Part shown: positions 1 to 9,185 of the stretch, piece by piece
How the letters are laid out: each line of letters starts with the position of its first letter
How positions within the stretch are numbered: position 1 is the stretch's first letter
DNA from: Streptococcus sp. 1643
GTDB taxonomy: Bacteria; Bacillota; Bacilli; Lactobacillales; Streptococcaceae
Length of the DNA stretch: 64,000 bases
Assembly: GCF_006228325.1 (NCBI RefSeq)
Contig: NZ_CP040231.1
Location: 507,001-571,000, forward strand
Direction of reading: 5' to 3'
Translations under genes and position numbers: made by a program
The notes under the pieces: model-generated
What the model was told of the DNA's origin: nothing
The model's database searches: none
Seen by the model: only the letters and a program-made list of their open reading frames with translations

Positions 1-1
1 G

Positions 2-664
2 CTACTTGAGATGAAAGCCTTACTAGACCAGAATGCAGACTTGGACTGTGTTGGGACACGGAGAACTAGTCGGGAGGGAGAACCCTTCTTTCGCAGTCTC
101 TGTGCTGACCTCTTTTACCGCCTCATGCAAAAAATTAGCCCAGTAGCTCTGCCCTCAGGTGTCCGTGATTTTCGCATGATGAGACGATCTGTGGTAGATG
201 CTATTTTGACCCTGACCGAGTCCAATCGTTTTTCTAAAGGACTCTTTGCCTGGGTTGGTTTTCGAACGCACTATCTGGACTATCCAAATGTCGAAAGACA
301 GGCTGGCAAGACCAGTTGGAGTTTTAGACAGCTCTTTTTCTACTCAATTGAAGGGATTCTCAATTTTTCAGATTTCCCCTTGAGTATAGCCTTTGTAGCG
401 GGACTCCTATCTTGTTTTCTTTCGTTTGTGATGACATTTTTTGTAGTGTTTCGGACTCTTATCTTGGGAAATCCGACATCTGGTTGGACGTCTTTGATGG
501 CTGTCATCCTCTTTCTTGGAGGGATTCAACTCCTGACGATTGGGATTCTCGGTAAGTATATCAGTAAGATTTATCTAGAGACCAAAAAAAGACCACTCTA
601 TCTCGTCAAAGAAAAAAGTGACCTTTCTATTATTGAAGGAAAAAATAACCAAAAAAGACTATAA
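2..664 (+). CDS. GT2 family membrane glycosyltransferase, 5'-truncated by window edge
   Basis: C-terminal part of a polyprenyl-phosphate or bactoprenol-type glycosyltransferase. The frame is open to the window edge, so the catalytic N-terminus lies outside and the ATG at 11 is internal. The visible part ends in two hydrophobic segments, about residues 116-147 and 158-181 of the in-window ORF, followed by a basic tail. This is the usual C-terminal layout of DPM1/GtrB-like GT2 enzymes, which load a sugar onto an undecaprenyl carrier at the membrane. Sugar and acceptor cannot be told from this fragment. Pneumococcus has a GT2 gene beside ferredoxin at the same place (from memory). Confidence 0.8.
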   Translation, partial: LLEMKALLDQNADLDCVGTRRTSREGEPFFRSLCADLFYRLMQKISPVALPSGVRDFRMMRRSVVDAILTLTESNRFSKGLFAWVGFRTHYLDYPNVERQAGKTSWSFRQLFFYSIEGILNFSDFPLSIAFVAGLLSCFLSFVMTFFVVFRTLILGNPTSGWTSLMAVILFLGGIQLLTIGILGKYISKIYLETKKRPLYLVKEKSDLSIIEGKNNQKRL

Positions 665-739
665 TTTTACCTAGAAATATGCTAAACTAGTAGGTGTGGG
701 AAAAATGAGAAAAAATCAATTATATTTATTCCCTGCTTC

Positions 740-943
740 CTACGATGGATCTTTTAGAAGTGCTCTTGTAGGACAATTTTTGATGGCCTCCAGAACATCG
801 CTGGTCTCAGTGATTTCTCTTTGTAATTCAACTGGATCATCGTAAAAGCGAACGATTCCATTATCGTGATAATCAAAGAGTTCAGAGTAGGTTTGGCAAA
901 GCCCGCAGGCGATGCACCGTTCGGGTATAAGTGTGACTTTCAT
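740..943 (-). CDS. fer: [4Fe-4S] ferredoxin
   Basis: A 67-residue electron carrier. Cysteines at residues 10, 13 and 16 (CIACGLC) and a fourth in NCP near residue 57 fit a single-cluster [4Fe-4S] ferredoxin. A longer ORF starts at 1009, but its extra 22 residues are hydrophobic and unlike the family, and a promoter covers that region, so the start is the ATG at 943. There is no Shine-Dalgarno sequence, and the -10 lies 6 bases before the ATG, so the transcript is probably leaderless. A ferredoxin-NADP reductase at 8081-9049 is a plausible partner, although the two genes are not linked. Confidence 0.88.
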   Translation of the reverse strand: MKVTLIPERCIACGLCQTYSELFDYHDNGIVRFYDDPVELQREITETSDVLEAIKNCPTRALLKDPS

Positions 944-978
944 ATTTATATTGTAATAAGAAAATGTAAAAAAAACAA
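944..978 (-). promoter_or_regulatory. Promoter of ferredoxin gene, predicted leaderless start
   Basis: On the minus strand, TTGTTT (973-978), a 17-base spacer, then TACAAT (950-955), with 6 bases before the ATG. Transcription would begin at or within a base or two of the start codon. The -35 element abuts the ribosome-binding site of the divergent LysM gene. Confidence 0.6.
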
Positions 979-988
979 GGAGTAAGGT

Positions 989-1495
989 ATGGAAAAAGAA
1001 CCGTGGCAAGAAGATATTTACGAAAACAATGAGGAAGAAACAAGATCAGAGCGTCGACACCGGAAACAAAAAGGGAAAGGCGTTGTTGCGAATCGTGTCT
1101 TGACGGTTCTAGCTAGCCTCTTCTTTGTAATCGTTGTAGCAATGGTAGTTGTATTGATTTACCTATCAACCGGAGGAAGCAATCGTACTTCATCTTTGAA
1201 GGACTTCTATGATGCATCGTCTCCTTCTACAAGTTCAAGTTCTAAAGTAGAAGCATCATCATCTTCAAGTAGCAAGGTAGAGGAAACAGCTTCTTCTGAA
1301 TCAACACCTTCAGAGAGCAGTTCGGAAGAACATACAGAAGGTGAAGGAACACTTACAGTACATCCTGGAGAGGGAGAAGCAGCTCTTGCTCAACGTGCAG
1401 GGATTTCCATTGCCCAGCTAGAAGCCCTAAATCCTTCTCACATGTCATCTGGATCTTGGTTTGCCAACCCAGGTGATGTGATTAAGACAAGATAG
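989..1495 (+). CDS. Membrane-anchored LysM-domain protein
   Basis: A 168-residue surface protein of unknown precise role. It has a charged cytoplasmic N-terminus (residues 1-34), one membrane segment (about 36-60), a long Ser/Glu-rich linker (about 68-120) and a C-terminal LysM-like domain (about 121-168), a peptidoglycan-binding fold. This matches the SAG1386/EF1546 family of Firmicutes. An AAGGAG site lies 9 bases upstream of the ATG. It is immediately followed by cmk and probably co-transcribed with it. The layout suggests a wall-contacting protein held in the membrane, but no enzymatic domain is visible. Confidence 0.82.
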   Translation: MEKEPWQEDIYENNEEETRSERRHRKQKGKGVVANRVLTVLASLFFVIVVAMVVVLIYLSTGGSNRTSSLKDFYDASSPSTSSSSKVEASSSSSSKVEETASSESTPSESSSEEHTEGEGTLTVHPGEGEAALAQRAGISIAQLEALNPSHMSSGSWFANPGDVIKTR

Positions 1496-1504
1496 GAGTC
1501 GGTC

Positions 1505-2179
1505 ATGAAGACAATTCAAATTGCTATCGATGGTCCAGCTTCGAGTGGTAAGAGTACGGTCGCAAAGATTGTCGCTAAGGATTTTGGTTATACTTATCTC
1601 GATACAGGTGCTATGTACCGTGCTGCGACTTATATAGCGCTCAAACACCAGTTGAATGCAGGAAATGTAGACCAACTTCTTGAGCTTCTTAACCAACACC
1701 CCATTAGTTTTGGTCGTTCAGAAACAGGTGAGCAACTTGTTTTTGTAGGAGATGTTGATATTACGCATCCGATTCGTGAAAATGAAGTGACCAACAAGGT
1801 TTCAAGCATCGCTGCTATTCCTGAAGTGCGTGAAAAACTGGTTTCTCTCCAGCAAGAGATTGCTCAGCAAGGTGGTATCGTTATGGATGGGCGTGATATC
1901 GGGACAGTTGTTTTACCACAAGCTGAACTCAAGATTTTCTTAGTGGCTTCTGTTGAAGAAAGAGCAGAGCGTCGTTACAAGGAAAATATTGCCAAAGGCA
2001 TTGAGACAGATTTGGAAACGTTGAAAGAAGAGATTGCTGCGCGTGACTACAAGGACAGTCATCGTGAAACCTCACCTCTCAAACAGGCTGAGGATGCAGT
2101 TTATCTTGACACAACTGGACTAAGTATCCAAGAAGTGGTCGAAAAAATCGAATCAGAAGCAAAAAAATATATGTCCTAG
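1505..2179 (+). CDS. cmk: Cytidylate kinase
   Basis: Phosphorylates CMP and dCMP to the diphosphates with ATP in pyrimidine nucleotide metabolism. The 224-residue length is standard. The P-loop is GPASSGKST (residues 10-18), followed by the family's DTGAMYRA (33-40) and the MDGRDIGT motif (near 128-135), which contacts the CMP base and phosphate. AGGAG precedes the ATG, with only 9 bases to the LysM stop codon, so the two form an operon. A hairpin terminator follows. Confidence 0.97.
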   Translation: MKTIQIAIDGPASSGKSTVAKIVAKDFGYTYLDTGAMYRAATYIALKHQLNAGNVDQLLELLNQHPISFGRSETGEQLVFVGDVDITHPIRENEVTNKVSSIAAIPEVREKLVSLQQEIAQQGGIVMDGRDIGTVVLPQAELKIFLVASVEERAERRYKENIAKGIETDLETLKEEIAARDYKDSHRETSPLKQAEDAVYLDTTGLSIQEVVEKIESEAKKYMS

Positions 2180-2186
2180 GGACGAG

Positions 2187-2219
2187 AGGAGCAAGCTAAA
2201 TGAAGCCTGCTCCTTTTCT
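2187..2219 (+). terminator. Terminator after cmk
   Basis: Inverted repeat AGGAGCA (2187-2193) / TGCTCCT (2208-2214) followed by TTTCTC. The T-tract is short, so strength is uncertain. Confidence 0.55.
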
Positions 2220-2297
2220 CTCTTTTGCGCGCGTTTCAAAACAGCCTTTTTGGGAGAATTTTGATAAAATAGTAGTATCAATAAAAAGGATGGAAGC

Positions 2298-2804
2298 ATG
2301 ACAAAGAAAATCATAGCCATTTGGGCCCAAGATGAAAAAGGTGTGATTGGGAAGGAAGATCGTCTCCCTTGGCATTTGCCAGCAGAGTTGCAACATTTTA
2401 AGGAAACAACTTTAAATCATGCTATACTGATGGGACGAGTGACCTTTGATGGAATGGGACGTCGTCTGCTTCCAAAACGGCAAACCCTGATTTTAACGCG
2501 AAATAGCGAAGAAATCATAGATGGGGCGCTCGTATTTCAAGATGTGGAGTCTGTTTTAGCGTGGTATCAGAGTCAGGAAAAAAATCTCTATATCATTGGC
2601 GGAAAACAGATTTTTCAGGCTTTTGAGCCATATTTAGATGAAATCATTGTGACACAGATTCATGCTCAGGTGGAGGGAGATACCTATTTTCCTGAGGAGT
2701 TTGACTTGTCTCATTTTGAGACAGTTGCAAGCAAATCTTATACCCGAGATGAGAAAAACGACTATGATTTTACCATCGAATACCGAGATAGAAAGGAAGT
2801 CTAA
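2298..2804 (+). CDS. folA: Dihydrofolate reductase
   Basis: Reduces dihydrofolate to tetrahydrofolate with NADPH, and is the target of trimethoprim. At 168 residues it matches pneumococcal DHFR in length. It has the LPWHLP segment (23-28), Asp/Glu-rich active-site helix and the [11 protein letters not shown] nucleotide-binding segment. Residue 100 is Ile, the trimethoprim-susceptible state of pneumococcal DHFR (the known resistance change is I100L). An extended -10 (TGATAAAAT, 2262-2270) sits upstream, and AAGGA precedes the ATG. The stop codon overlaps the next ATG by one base. Confidence 0.97.
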   Translation: MTKKIIAIWAQDEKGVIGKEDRLPWHLPAELQHFKETTLNHAILMGRVTFDGMGRRLLPKRQTLILTRNSEEIIDGALVFQDVESVLAWYQSQEKNLYIIGGKQIFQAFEPYLDEIIVTQIHAQVEGDTYFPEEFDLSHFETVASKSYTRDEKNDYDFTIEYRDRKEV

Positions 2805-2974
2805 TGGAGCGCAGTATATTTGGATTTTTTACAGCTTTTTTGTGTGTGATCTGTATTTTGACTGGAGCACAGGCTTTTCGTAAGAAGCGCTATGGACTGT
2901 CTGCCTTACTCTGGTTGAATGCTTTTACCAATCTGGTCAACAGTGTCCACGCTTTTTATATGACCTTATTTTAG
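2804..2974 (+). CDS. Small membrane protein between folA and clpX
   Basis: A 56-residue ORF beginning MERSIFGFF. It has one clear hydrophobic segment (about 6-24), a basic patch (RKKRY, 26-30) and a second amphipathic, less hydrophobic stretch (about 32-55). Its ATG overlaps the folA stop codon (TAATG), and GGAAG lies 7 bases upstream inside folA, so translational coupling is likely. It ends 31 bases before clpX. A small gene of this kind sits at the same place in pneumococcus (from memory). No function is known to me. Confidence 0.72.
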   Translation: MERSIFGFFTAFLCVICILTGAQAFRKKRYGLSALLWLNAFTNLVNSVHAFYMTLF

Positions 2975-3005
2975 ATAGAATGATAAATTAGAATGGAAGG
3001 AAATC

Positions 3006-4238
3006 ATGCCTACAAATAGGAAAAATGATATGATGGTTTATTGCTCATTTTGTGGCAAAAGCCAAGAAGAAGTAAAGAAAATAATCGCTGGGAACAACGC
3101 CTTTATCTGTAATGAATGTGTGGAGTTGGCCCAGGAAATCATTCGGGAGGAGTTGGCCGAGGAAATCTTGGCAGACTTGTCTGAAGTACCAAAACCAATC
3201 GAACTCCTCAATATCTTGAACCACTATGTGATTGGTCAGGATCGTGCCAAACGTGCCTTGGCAGTGGCTGTATACAATCACTATAAACGCATCAATTTCC
3301 ACGATACGCGAGAAGAGTCTGAAGATGTGGATTTGCAGAAGTCAAACATCTTGATGATTGGTCCAACTGGTTCTGGGAAAACTTTCTTGGCCCAGACTTT
3401 GGCTAAGAGCTTGAACGTGCCTTTTGCTATTGCAGATGCGACAGCTCTGACTGAGGCTGGGTATGTGGGTGAGGACGTGGAAAATATCCTCCTCAAACTC
3501 TTGCAGGCTGCTGACTTTAACATCGAACGTGCAGAACGTGGGATTATCTACGTAGATGAAATTGACAAGATTGCCAAGAAGAGCGAGAATGTGTCTATCA
3601 CACGTGACGTTTCGGGTGAAGGGGTGCAACAAGCCCTTCTCAAGATTATCGAGGGAACCGTTGCTAGCGTGCCGCCTCAAGGTGGACGTAAACATCCACA
3701 ACAAGAGATGATTCAAGTAGATACCAAAAATATCCTCTTCATCGTGGGTGGTGCCTTTGATGGTATCGAAGAAATCGTTAAACAACGTCTGGGTGAAAAA
3801 GTCATCGGATTTGGCCAAAATAACAAGGCGATTGATGAAAACAGCTCCTACATGCAAGAAATCATCGCAGAAGACATTCAAAAATTCGGTATTATCCCTG
3901 AGTTGATTGGACGCTTGCCTGTCTTTGCTGCTCTTGAGCAATTGACGGTCGATGACTTGGTTCGTATCCTGAAAGAACCAAGAAATGCCTTGGTCAAACA
4001 ATACCAAACCTTACTTTCTTATGATGACGTTGAGTTGGAATTTGACGACGAAGCCCTTCAAGAAATTGCCAATAAGGCTATTGAACGCAAAACTGGTGCG
4101 CGTGGTCTTCGCTCAATCATCGAAGAAACCATGCTAGATGTTATGTTTGAAGTGCCAAGTCAGGAAAATGTGAAATTGGTCCGCATCACGAAAGAAGCTG
4201 TCGATGGAACGGAAAAACCAATCCTAGAAACAGCCTAG
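3006..4238 (+). CDS. clpX: ATP-dependent Clp protease ATP-binding subunit ClpX
   Basis: AAA+ unfoldase that delivers substrates to the ClpP peptidase in the cytoplasm. It has an N-terminal zinc-binding domain (Cys13, Cys16, Cys35, Cys38), Walker A GPTGSGKT (119-126), Walker B with Asp184-Glu185, and the ClpP-docking IGF loop (267-269). Its 410 residues are full length. A GGAAGG site precedes the ATG at 3006. Other in-frame ATGs at residues 9 and 10 lack such a site. It lies in a folA - small ORF - clpX - engB cluster with short gaps. The engB ribosome-binding site is formed at the clpX stop, which implies coupled translation. Confidence 0.98.
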   Translation: MPTNRKNDMMVYCSFCGKSQEEVKKIIAGNNAFICNECVELAQEIIREELAEEILADLSEVPKPIELLNILNHYVIGQDRAKRALAVAVYNHYKRINFHDTREESEDVDLQKSNILMIGPTGSGKTFLAQTLAKSLNVPFAIADATALTEAGYVGEDVENILLKLLQAADFNIERAERGIIYVDEIDKIAKKSENVSITRDVSGEGVQQALLKIIEGTVASVPPQGGRKHPQQEMIQVDTKNILFIVGGAFDGIEEIVKQRLGEKVIGFGQNNKAIDENSSYMQEIIAEDIQKFGIIPELIGRLPVFAALEQLTVDDLVRILKEPRNALVKQYQTLLSYDDVELEFDDEALQEIANKAIERKTGARGLRSIIEETMLDVMFEVPSQENVKLVRITKEAVDGTEKPILETA

Positions 4239-4246
4239 AGGTGACT

Positions 4247-4834
4247 ATGGAAATCAATACACACAATGCTGAAATCCTGCTCAGTGCGGCAAACAAGTCC
4301 CACTATCCGCAGGATGAACTGCCAGAGATTGCCCTTGCAGGGCGTTCAAATGTTGGCAAGTCTAGCTTTATCAACACCATGTTGAACCGCAAAAATCTTG
4401 CTCGTACATCAGGAAAACCTGGTAAAACTCAGTTGCTCAACTTCTTTAACATTGATGACAAGATGCGTTTTGTGGATGTACCAGGTTACGGCTATGCCCG
4501 CGTTTCCAAAAAGGAGCGTGAAAAGTGGGGGCGCATGATTGAGGAGTACCTGACGACTAGGGAAAATCTCCGTGCGGTTGTCAGTTTGGTGGATCTCCGC
4601 CACGACCCGTCAGCAGATGATGTGCAGATGTACGAATTTCTCAAGTATTATGAGATTCCGGTTATCATCGTTGCGACTAAGGCGGACAAGATTCCCCGTG
4701 GTAAGTGGAACAAGCATGAATCAGCAATCAAAAAGAAATTAAACTTTGACCCAAGTGACGACTTCATTCTATTTTCATCTGTCAGCAAGGCAGGGATGGA
4801 TCAGGCTTGGGATGCAATATTAGAAAAATTGTGA
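4247..4834 (+). CDS. engB: Ribosome biogenesis GTPase EngB/YsxC
   Basis: TRAFAC-class GTPase needed for assembly of the large ribosomal subunit. It is 195 residues, with G1 GRSNVGKS (32-39), G3 DVPG (77-80) and G4 TKAD (144-147). A GTG at 4241 would add two residues, but GAGGTGA at that point looks like the ribosome-binding site, so the ATG at 4247 is preferred and matches the pneumococcal start I recall. It is nearly contiguous with clpX and is followed by ridA after 9 bases. Confidence 0.95.
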   Translation: MEINTHNAEILLSAANKSHYPQDELPEIALAGRSNVGKSSFINTMLNRKNLARTSGKPGKTQLLNFFNIDDKMRFVDVPGYGYARVSKKEREKWGRMIEEYLTTRENLRAVVSLVDLRHDPSADDVQMYEFLKYYEIPVIIVATKADKIPRGKWNKHESAIKKKLNFDPSDDFILFSSVSKAGMDQAWDAILEKL

Positions 4835-4843
4835 GGGAAAGAA

Positions 4844-5224
4844 ATGGCAAAAACAATTCATACAGACAAAGCTCCAAAGGCAATCGGACCATATGTTCAA
4901 GGGAAAATCGTTGGCAATCTTTTGTTTGCTAGCGGTCAAGTTCCCCTATCTCCTGAAACTGGAGAAATTGTAGGAAAAACAATCCAAGAACAGACAGAAC
5001 AAGTCTTGAAAAATATTGGTGCTATTTTGGCTGAAGCAGGAACAGACTTTGACCATGTTGTCAAAACAACTTGCTTCTTGAGCGATATGAATGACTTTGT
5101 TCCTTTTAACGAGGTTTACCAGACTGCCTTTAAAGAGGAGTTCCCAGCTCGTTCAGCTATAGAGGTTGCACGTCTTCCTCGTGATGTAAAAGTCGAAATT
5201 GAAGTGATCGCAGAGATTGGATAA
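4844..5224 (+). CDS. ridA: RidA family enamine/imine deaminase
   Basis: A 126-residue YjgF/YER057c/UK114-family protein that hydrolyses reactive enamine/imine intermediates released by PLP enzymes. The family signatures are AIGPYVQ near the N-terminus, LLFASGQVPL, and the C-terminal ARSAIEVARLPRDVKVEIE segment carrying the conserved Arg that binds the substrate carboxylate. GGGAAAG precedes the ATG. It is the last gene of the clpX-engB cluster and is followed by a hairpin terminator. Confidence 0.93.
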   Translation: MAKTIHTDKAPKAIGPYVQGKIVGNLLFASGQVPLSPETGEIVGKTIQEQTEQVLKNIGAILAEAGTDFDHVVKTTCFLSDMNDFVPFNEVYQTAFKEEFPARSAIEVARLPRDVKVEIEVIAEIG

Positions 5225-5232
5225 GCTAGTTG

Positions 5233-5258
5233 AAGTTTGGCTCTGCCAAACTTTTTTT
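5233..5258 (+). terminator. Terminator after ridA
   Basis: AAGTTTGG (5233-5240) / CCAAACTT (5246-5253) with a 5-base loop, then a T-run to 5258. The rapZ ribosome-binding site starts only about 8 bases later and I see no separate rapZ promoter, so partial read-through seems likely. Confidence 0.8.
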
Positions 5259-5275
5259 GATATAAGGAGAGATAG

Positions 5276-6166
5276 ATGACAAAGAAACAACTTCACCTGG
5301 TTATTGTGACAGGGATGAGTGGCGCAGGGAAAACAGTAGCCATTCAGTCCTTTGAGGATTTGGGATATTTTACCATTGACAATATGCCGCCAGCCCTCTT
5401 GCCAAAGTTTTTGCAGTTGGTAGAGACCAAGGACGATGACCACAAACTGGCCTTGGTAGTCGATATGCGTAGTCGTTCCTTCTTTTCAGAGATTCAGGCT
5501 GTTTTGGATGAATTGGAAAACCAAGATGATTTGGACTTCAAAATCCTCTTTTTAGACGCAGCAGATAAGGAATTGGTGGCACGCTATAAGGAAACGAGAC
5601 GGAGTCACCCACTTGCTGCAGATGGTCGAATTTTAGATGGTATTAAGCTGGAACGTGAACTTTTGGCACCTTTGAAAAACATGAGCCAAAATGTGGTAGA
5701 TACGACAGAACTTACTCCGCGTGAACTTCGTAAAACCATTGCTGAGCAATTTTCAGACCAAGAACAAGCCCAGTCTTTCCGTATCGAGGTCATGTCTTTT
5801 GGATTCAAGTATGGTATTCCTATCGATGCAGATTTGGTCTTTGATGTCCGTTTCTTGCCAAATCCATACTACCTTCCGGAGCTTCGTAATCAGACAGGTG
5901 AGGATCAAGCAGTTTATGACTATGTGATGAATCATGAAGAGTCTGAAAGTTTCTATCAGCACTTACTCGCCTTGATTGAACCGATTTTGCCAAGCTACAA
6001 AAAAGAAGGCAAGTCTGTTTTAACCATCGCAGTAGGATGTACAGGTGGACAGCACCGTAGTGTTGCCTTTGCCAAACGAATCGCTGAGGACCTTGCTAAA
6101 AACTGGCCTGTCAATGAAAGCCATCGTGACAAAGACAGAAGAAAGGAAACGGTAAACCGTTCATGA
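5276..6166 (+). CDS. rapZ: RNase adapter RapZ-like nucleotide-binding protein (YvcJ)
   Basis: P-loop NTPase with Walker A GMSGAGKT (13-20). In enterobacteria the homologue RapZ guides small RNAs to RNase E. In Firmicutes YvcJ hydrolyses GTP, and its molecular role is less clear. The C-terminal domain carries the conserved [10 protein letters not shown] segment near residue 255. The 296-residue length is normal. AAGGAG precedes the ATG. It overlaps yvcK by 4 bases in the conserved rapZ-yvcK-whiA order, which indicates coupled translation. Confidence 0.95.
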   Translation: MTKKQLHLVIVTGMSGAGKTVAIQSFEDLGYFTIDNMPPALLPKFLQLVETKDDDHKLALVVDMRSRSFFSEIQAVLDELENQDDLDFKILFLDAADKELVARYKETRRSHPLAADGRILDGIKLERELLAPLKNMSQNVVDTTELTPRELRKTIAEQFSDQEQAQSFRIEVMSFGFKYGIPIDADLVFDVRFLPNPYYLPELRNQTGEDQAVYDYVMNHEESESFYQHLLALIEPILPSYKKEGKSVLTIAVGCTGGQHRSVAFAKRIAEDLAKNWPVNESHRDKDRRKETVNRS

Positions 6167-7140
6167 GAAAACCAAAGATAACGGTGATTGGTGGAGGAAC
6201 AGGTATCCCCGTCATTTTGAAAAGCTTGCGAGAAAAGGATGTTGATATTGCTGCTATCGTAACGGTAGCTGATGATGGTGGCTCTTCTGGTGAGCTAAGA
6301 AAGAATATCCAACAGCTGACACCACCAGGTGATCTTCGTAATGTTCTGGTGGCTATGTCGGATATGCCTAAGTTTTATGAGAAGGTTTTTCAGTACCGCT
6401 TTTCAGAAGACGCTGGAGCTTTTGCGGGTCATCCACTGGGGAATATCATCATAGCAGGGCTCTCTGAAATGCAAGGGTCCACTTATAATGCCATGCAGCT
6501 GCTAAGTCTCTTTTTCCACACAACAGGAAAAATCTACCCCTCAAGTGATCAGCCTTTGACACTGCATGCAGTCTTTAGAGACGGTTCTGAGGTGGCAGGT
6601 GAGAGCCACATTGCAGATCATCCAGGCATGATTGACCATGTCTATGTGACCAATACCTTGGATGATGAAACACCGCAAGCCAGCCGTCGAGTAGTCAATA
6701 CCATTCTCGAGAGTGACATGATTGTCTTGGGGCCTGGTTCCCTCTTTACATCGATTTTGCCGAATATTGTCATCGAGGAAATTGGGCAGGCTCTCTTGGA
6801 GACCAAGGCGGAGATAGCTTACGTCTGCAATATCATGACCCAGCGTGGGGAAACAGAGCACTTTTCAGACAGTGACCATGTGGAAGTCCTCCATCGCCAT
6901 CTAGGTCGGCCTTTTATTGATACAGTCTTGGTCAATATTGAAAAGGTTCCTAGAGAATACATGGATACCAACCGTTTTGATGAATATTTGGTTCAGGTAG
7001 AGCATGATTTTGCTGGTCTTTGCCAACAGGTTCCTCGTGTGATTTCATCCAACTTCCTTCGTTTGGAAAATGGAGGAGCCTTCCATGATGGCGATTTGAT
7101 TGTAGATGAATTGATGCGCATTATACAGGTGAGAAAATGA
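6163..7140 (+). CDS. yvcK: YvcK/CofD-like family protein
   Basis: A 325-residue CofD/YvcK-fold protein that binds UDP-sugars in Firmicutes. It is needed for cell shape and growth on gluconeogenic carbon, through peptidoglycan precursor control. GGGTGIPV (10-17) is the N-terminal dinucleotide-type loop, followed by [12 protein letters not shown] (36-47). Its ATG overlaps the rapZ TGA, and its own stop overlaps the whiA start, so the three genes form one translationally coupled operon. The family link is secure. The biochemical role is known only from homologues. Confidence 0.94.
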   Translation: MRKPKITVIGGGTGIPVILKSLREKDVDIAAIVTVADDGGSSGELRKNIQQLTPPGDLRNVLVAMSDMPKFYEKVFQYRFSEDAGAFAGHPLGNIIIAGLSEMQGSTYNAMQLLSLFFHTTGKIYPSSDQPLTLHAVFRDGSEVAGESHIADHPGMIDHVYVTNTLDDETPQASRRVVNTILESDMIVLGPGSLFTSILPNIVIEEIGQALLETKAEIAYVCNIMTQRGETEHFSDSDHVEVLHRHLGRPFIDTVLVNIEKVPREYMDTNRFDEYLVQVEHDFAGLCQQVPRVISSNFLRLENGGAFHDGDLIVDELMRIIQVRK

Positions 7141-8048
7141 GTTTTACAGTTGCAGTAAAAGAGGAAATTCTTGGTCAACACCATCTCAGTCGTCATGAAT
7201 TGTCTGCCATCATCAAGATGTCTGGCAGTATCGGTCTCTCTACTTCAGGCTTGACTCTGTCTGTTGTGACTGAAAATGCTAAGTTAGCTCGGCATCTCTA
7301 TGAGTCCTTTCTCCATTTTTATGAGATTAAGTCTGAGATTCGTCACCATCAGAGAAGCAATCTTCGTAAGAATCGTGTCTATACGGTCTATACCGATGAG
7401 AGGGTGCAGGAGCTTTTAGCTGATTTGCGACTTGCGGATTCCTTCTTTGGTTTGGAGACGGGTATTGATCCCGATATTTTAGCAGATGAGGAGGCTGGAC
7501 GTGCTTACTTATGTGGGGCCTTTCTGGCAAATGGTAGCATCCGAGATCCTGAGTCTGGCAAGTACCAGTTGGAGATTAGTTCTGTTTATCTGGACCATGC
7601 TCAAGGATTGGCCTCTCTCCTTCAGCAGTTTTTGCTGGACGCCAAGGTTATTGAGCGCAAGAAAGGTGCAGTTACCTATCTTCAACGTGCAGAGGACATC
7701 ATGGATTTCTTGATCGTGATTGGGGCCATGCAGGCGCGTGATAATTTTGATCGTGTCAAGATTTTGCGTGAAACTCGTAATGATCTCAATCGGGCTAATA
7801 ACGCTGAAACAGCCAATATCGCTCGAACGGTTTCTGCTAGTATGAAGACCATCAATAATATCAGTAAAATCAAAGATAGAATGGGTTTGGAAAATTTACC
7901 CGTGGATTTGCAAGAGGTGGCTCAGTTGCGGATTCAGCATCCAGACTACTCTATCCAGCAGTTGGCAGATAGCCTGAGCAATCCCCTAACCAAAAGTGGT
8001 GTCAACCACAGACTCAGAAAGATAAATAAATTAGCGGAAGAACTATAA
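7137..8048 (+). CDS. whiA: WhiA family DNA-binding regulator
   Basis: A 303-residue protein with an N-terminal LAGLIDADG homing-endonuclease-like fold, without nuclease activity in the family, and a C-terminal helix-turn-helix (about 215-300, including [12 protein letters not shown]). In actinomycetes WhiA controls sporulation. In Firmicutes it binds nucleoid DNA and affects chromosome segregation and division. It is the last gene of the rapZ operon, overlaps yvcK by 4 bases, and ends at a strong hairpin. Confidence 0.95.
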   Translation: MSFTVAVKEEILGQHHLSRHELSAIIKMSGSIGLSTSGLTLSVVTENAKLARHLYESFLHFYEIKSEIRHHQRSNLRKNRVYTVYTDERVQELLADLRLADSFFGLETGIDPDILADEEAGRAYLCGAFLANGSIRDPESGKYQLEISSVYLDHAQGLASLLQQFLLDAKVIERKKGAVTYLQRAEDIMDFLIVIGAMQARDNFDRVKILRETRNDLNRANNAETANIARTVSASMKTINNISKIKDRMGLENLPVDLQEVAQLRIQHPDYSIQQLADSLSNPLTKSGVNHRLRKINKLAEEL

Positions 8049-8049
8049 A

Positions 8050-8078
8050 ACCACGAATCAGTTGATTCGTGGTTCTTT
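8050..8078. terminator. Bidirectional terminator between whiA and ferredoxin reductase
   Basis: ACCACGAATCA (8050-8060) / TGATTCGTGGT (8063-8073) with a 2-base spacer, T-rich on the plus side and A-rich on the other, so it can end both converging transcripts. Confidence 0.88.
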
Positions 8079-8080
8079 TC

Positions 8081-9049
8081 TTATAAACTGGTCGAGTGTT
8101 TTGGTTGCACTTTTTGTTCTGGGTCAATGTAGTTAATGGCATTATTGACAGCAGTTGGTGCTTCTCCCAGTCCTGTCGCAATCAAATCAATCTTACCTTC
8201 ATAGTAGCAGCAGTCCCCAATGGCGTAGATACCCTCTTGGCTGGATTCTTGCTTGCTATTGACGATAATCTTGTGACGGTTGAGGCCCAGCCCCCAATTT
8301 TTAAGATTGCCAACAGATGATTTGAAACCATAGTTGACAAAGAGGTGGTCTACTTCGATAGTTTCGGTTTCATCTGCTTTGACTTTGGTGATTTCTAGTT
8401 TGTCGAGTGTTTTACCATCTCCAAGGAGTTGGCTAGGGACGAACGGTGTCTTGATGGTCACAGATGATTCTTGTAGGGCTTGGACACTGTGTTCCAAAGC
8501 GCGGAAGTTATCTCGACGGTGAACGAGAGTAGTTGGGGCAATTTTTTCAAAAGCCAATGCCCAGTCAACTGCTGAGTCTCCTCCACCAAGGATGGTCACT
8601 TTCTTACCAGCGTATTGCTGGATATTGGAAACGTGGTAGTGGATATTTTCATAGTCCTCAACACCGTCTAATTCGAGTGGACGTGGTTTAAAGGCACCAC
8701 CCCCCATAGCAATGATGACGGTTTTAGTCAGGTGATTTCCCTTGTTGGTTGTGATGCTAAATCCTTCATCTTGTTTCTCAATCTCAAGAACCGTTTCGTT
8801 GAGGTGAACAGGTGTGTCAAAGCCATCTAGCTGCTCAAGCAAGCGATTGGTCAGCTCTTCCCCAGTTAAGTTTGGAAAACCTGGCACATCAAGGATTTGC
8901 TTTTCAGGGTAGAGGATGGCAGGCTGACCACCGAGCTGGGGAAGGGAGTCGATGATTTGGACTTTAGCTTGGCGTAGGTGGGCGTAAAAGGCAGCAAAGA
9001 GGCCGACAGGACCGCCCCCTACAATGGTAATATCATAGAGTTGAGACAT
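8081..9049 (-). CDS. Ferredoxin--NADP(+) reductase, thioredoxin-reductase-like (YumC type)
   Basis: A 322-residue FAD/NAD(P)H flavoprotein. The FAD-binding GGGPVG (11-16) opens the protein, a second dinucleotide loop GGGDSAVDWA lies near 151-160, and GDCCYY near the C-terminus contacts FAD. The CxxC redox pair of true thioredoxin reductase is absent from its expected position, so this is the ferredoxin/flavodoxin-reductase branch (YumC, or FNR type 2). AAGGAG precedes the ATG on the minus strand. It is a monocistronic gene between convergent whiA and divergent cdaA. Confidence 0.9.
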   Translation of the reverse strand: MSQLYDITIVGGGPVGLFAAFYAHLRQAKVQIIDSLPQLGGQPAILYPEKQILDVPGFPNLTGEELTNRLLEQLDGFDTPVHLNETVLEIEKQDEGFSITTNKGNHLTKTVIIAMGGGAFKPRPLELDGVEDYENIHYHVSNIQQYAGKKVTILGGGDSAVDWALAFEKIAPTTLVHRRDNFRALEHSVQALQESSVTIKTPFVPSQLLGDGKTLDKLEITKVKADETETIEVDHLFVNYGFKSSVGNLKNWGLGLNRHKIIVNSKQESSQEGIYAIGDCCYYEGKIDLIATGLGEAPTAVNNAINYIDPEQKVQPKHSTSL

Positions 9050-9143
9050 GATTTCTCCTTCGTTTTTTCTAGTCAGTTTATTGTATCATAATTTTGCTTA
9101 ATTTAAAATGAAGTAGGATGGGGAAAAAATGAGCAGAAAATGG

Positions 9144-9149
9144 TATAAT
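9144..9149 (+). promoter_or_regulatory. Extended -10 of the cdaA operon promoter
   Basis: TGGTATAAT, a TATAAT preceded by TGn, lies 36 bases before the cdaA ATG at 9186. A GGGAGGAGG ribosome-binding site lies between them. This rules out the longer reading that starts at 9129. Confidence 0.8.
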
Positions 9150-9185
9150 AGTACGGAAAGTGTTTTGACAGGGAGGAGGCCAGGG

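Noticed and set aside
705..848. Possible small plus-strand ORF starting MRKNQLYLFP
   Set aside because: Mostly antisense to ferredoxin, with no convincing ribosome-binding site or conservation argument.
3342..4007. 221-residue minus-strand ORF inside clpX
   Set aside because: Exact antisense of a secure gene, with no ribosome-binding site and no recognisable protein features.
9129..9185. Upstream start for cdaA
   Set aside because: The promoter -10 TATAAT (9144-9149) lies inside the extension. A good ribosome-binding site serves 9186.
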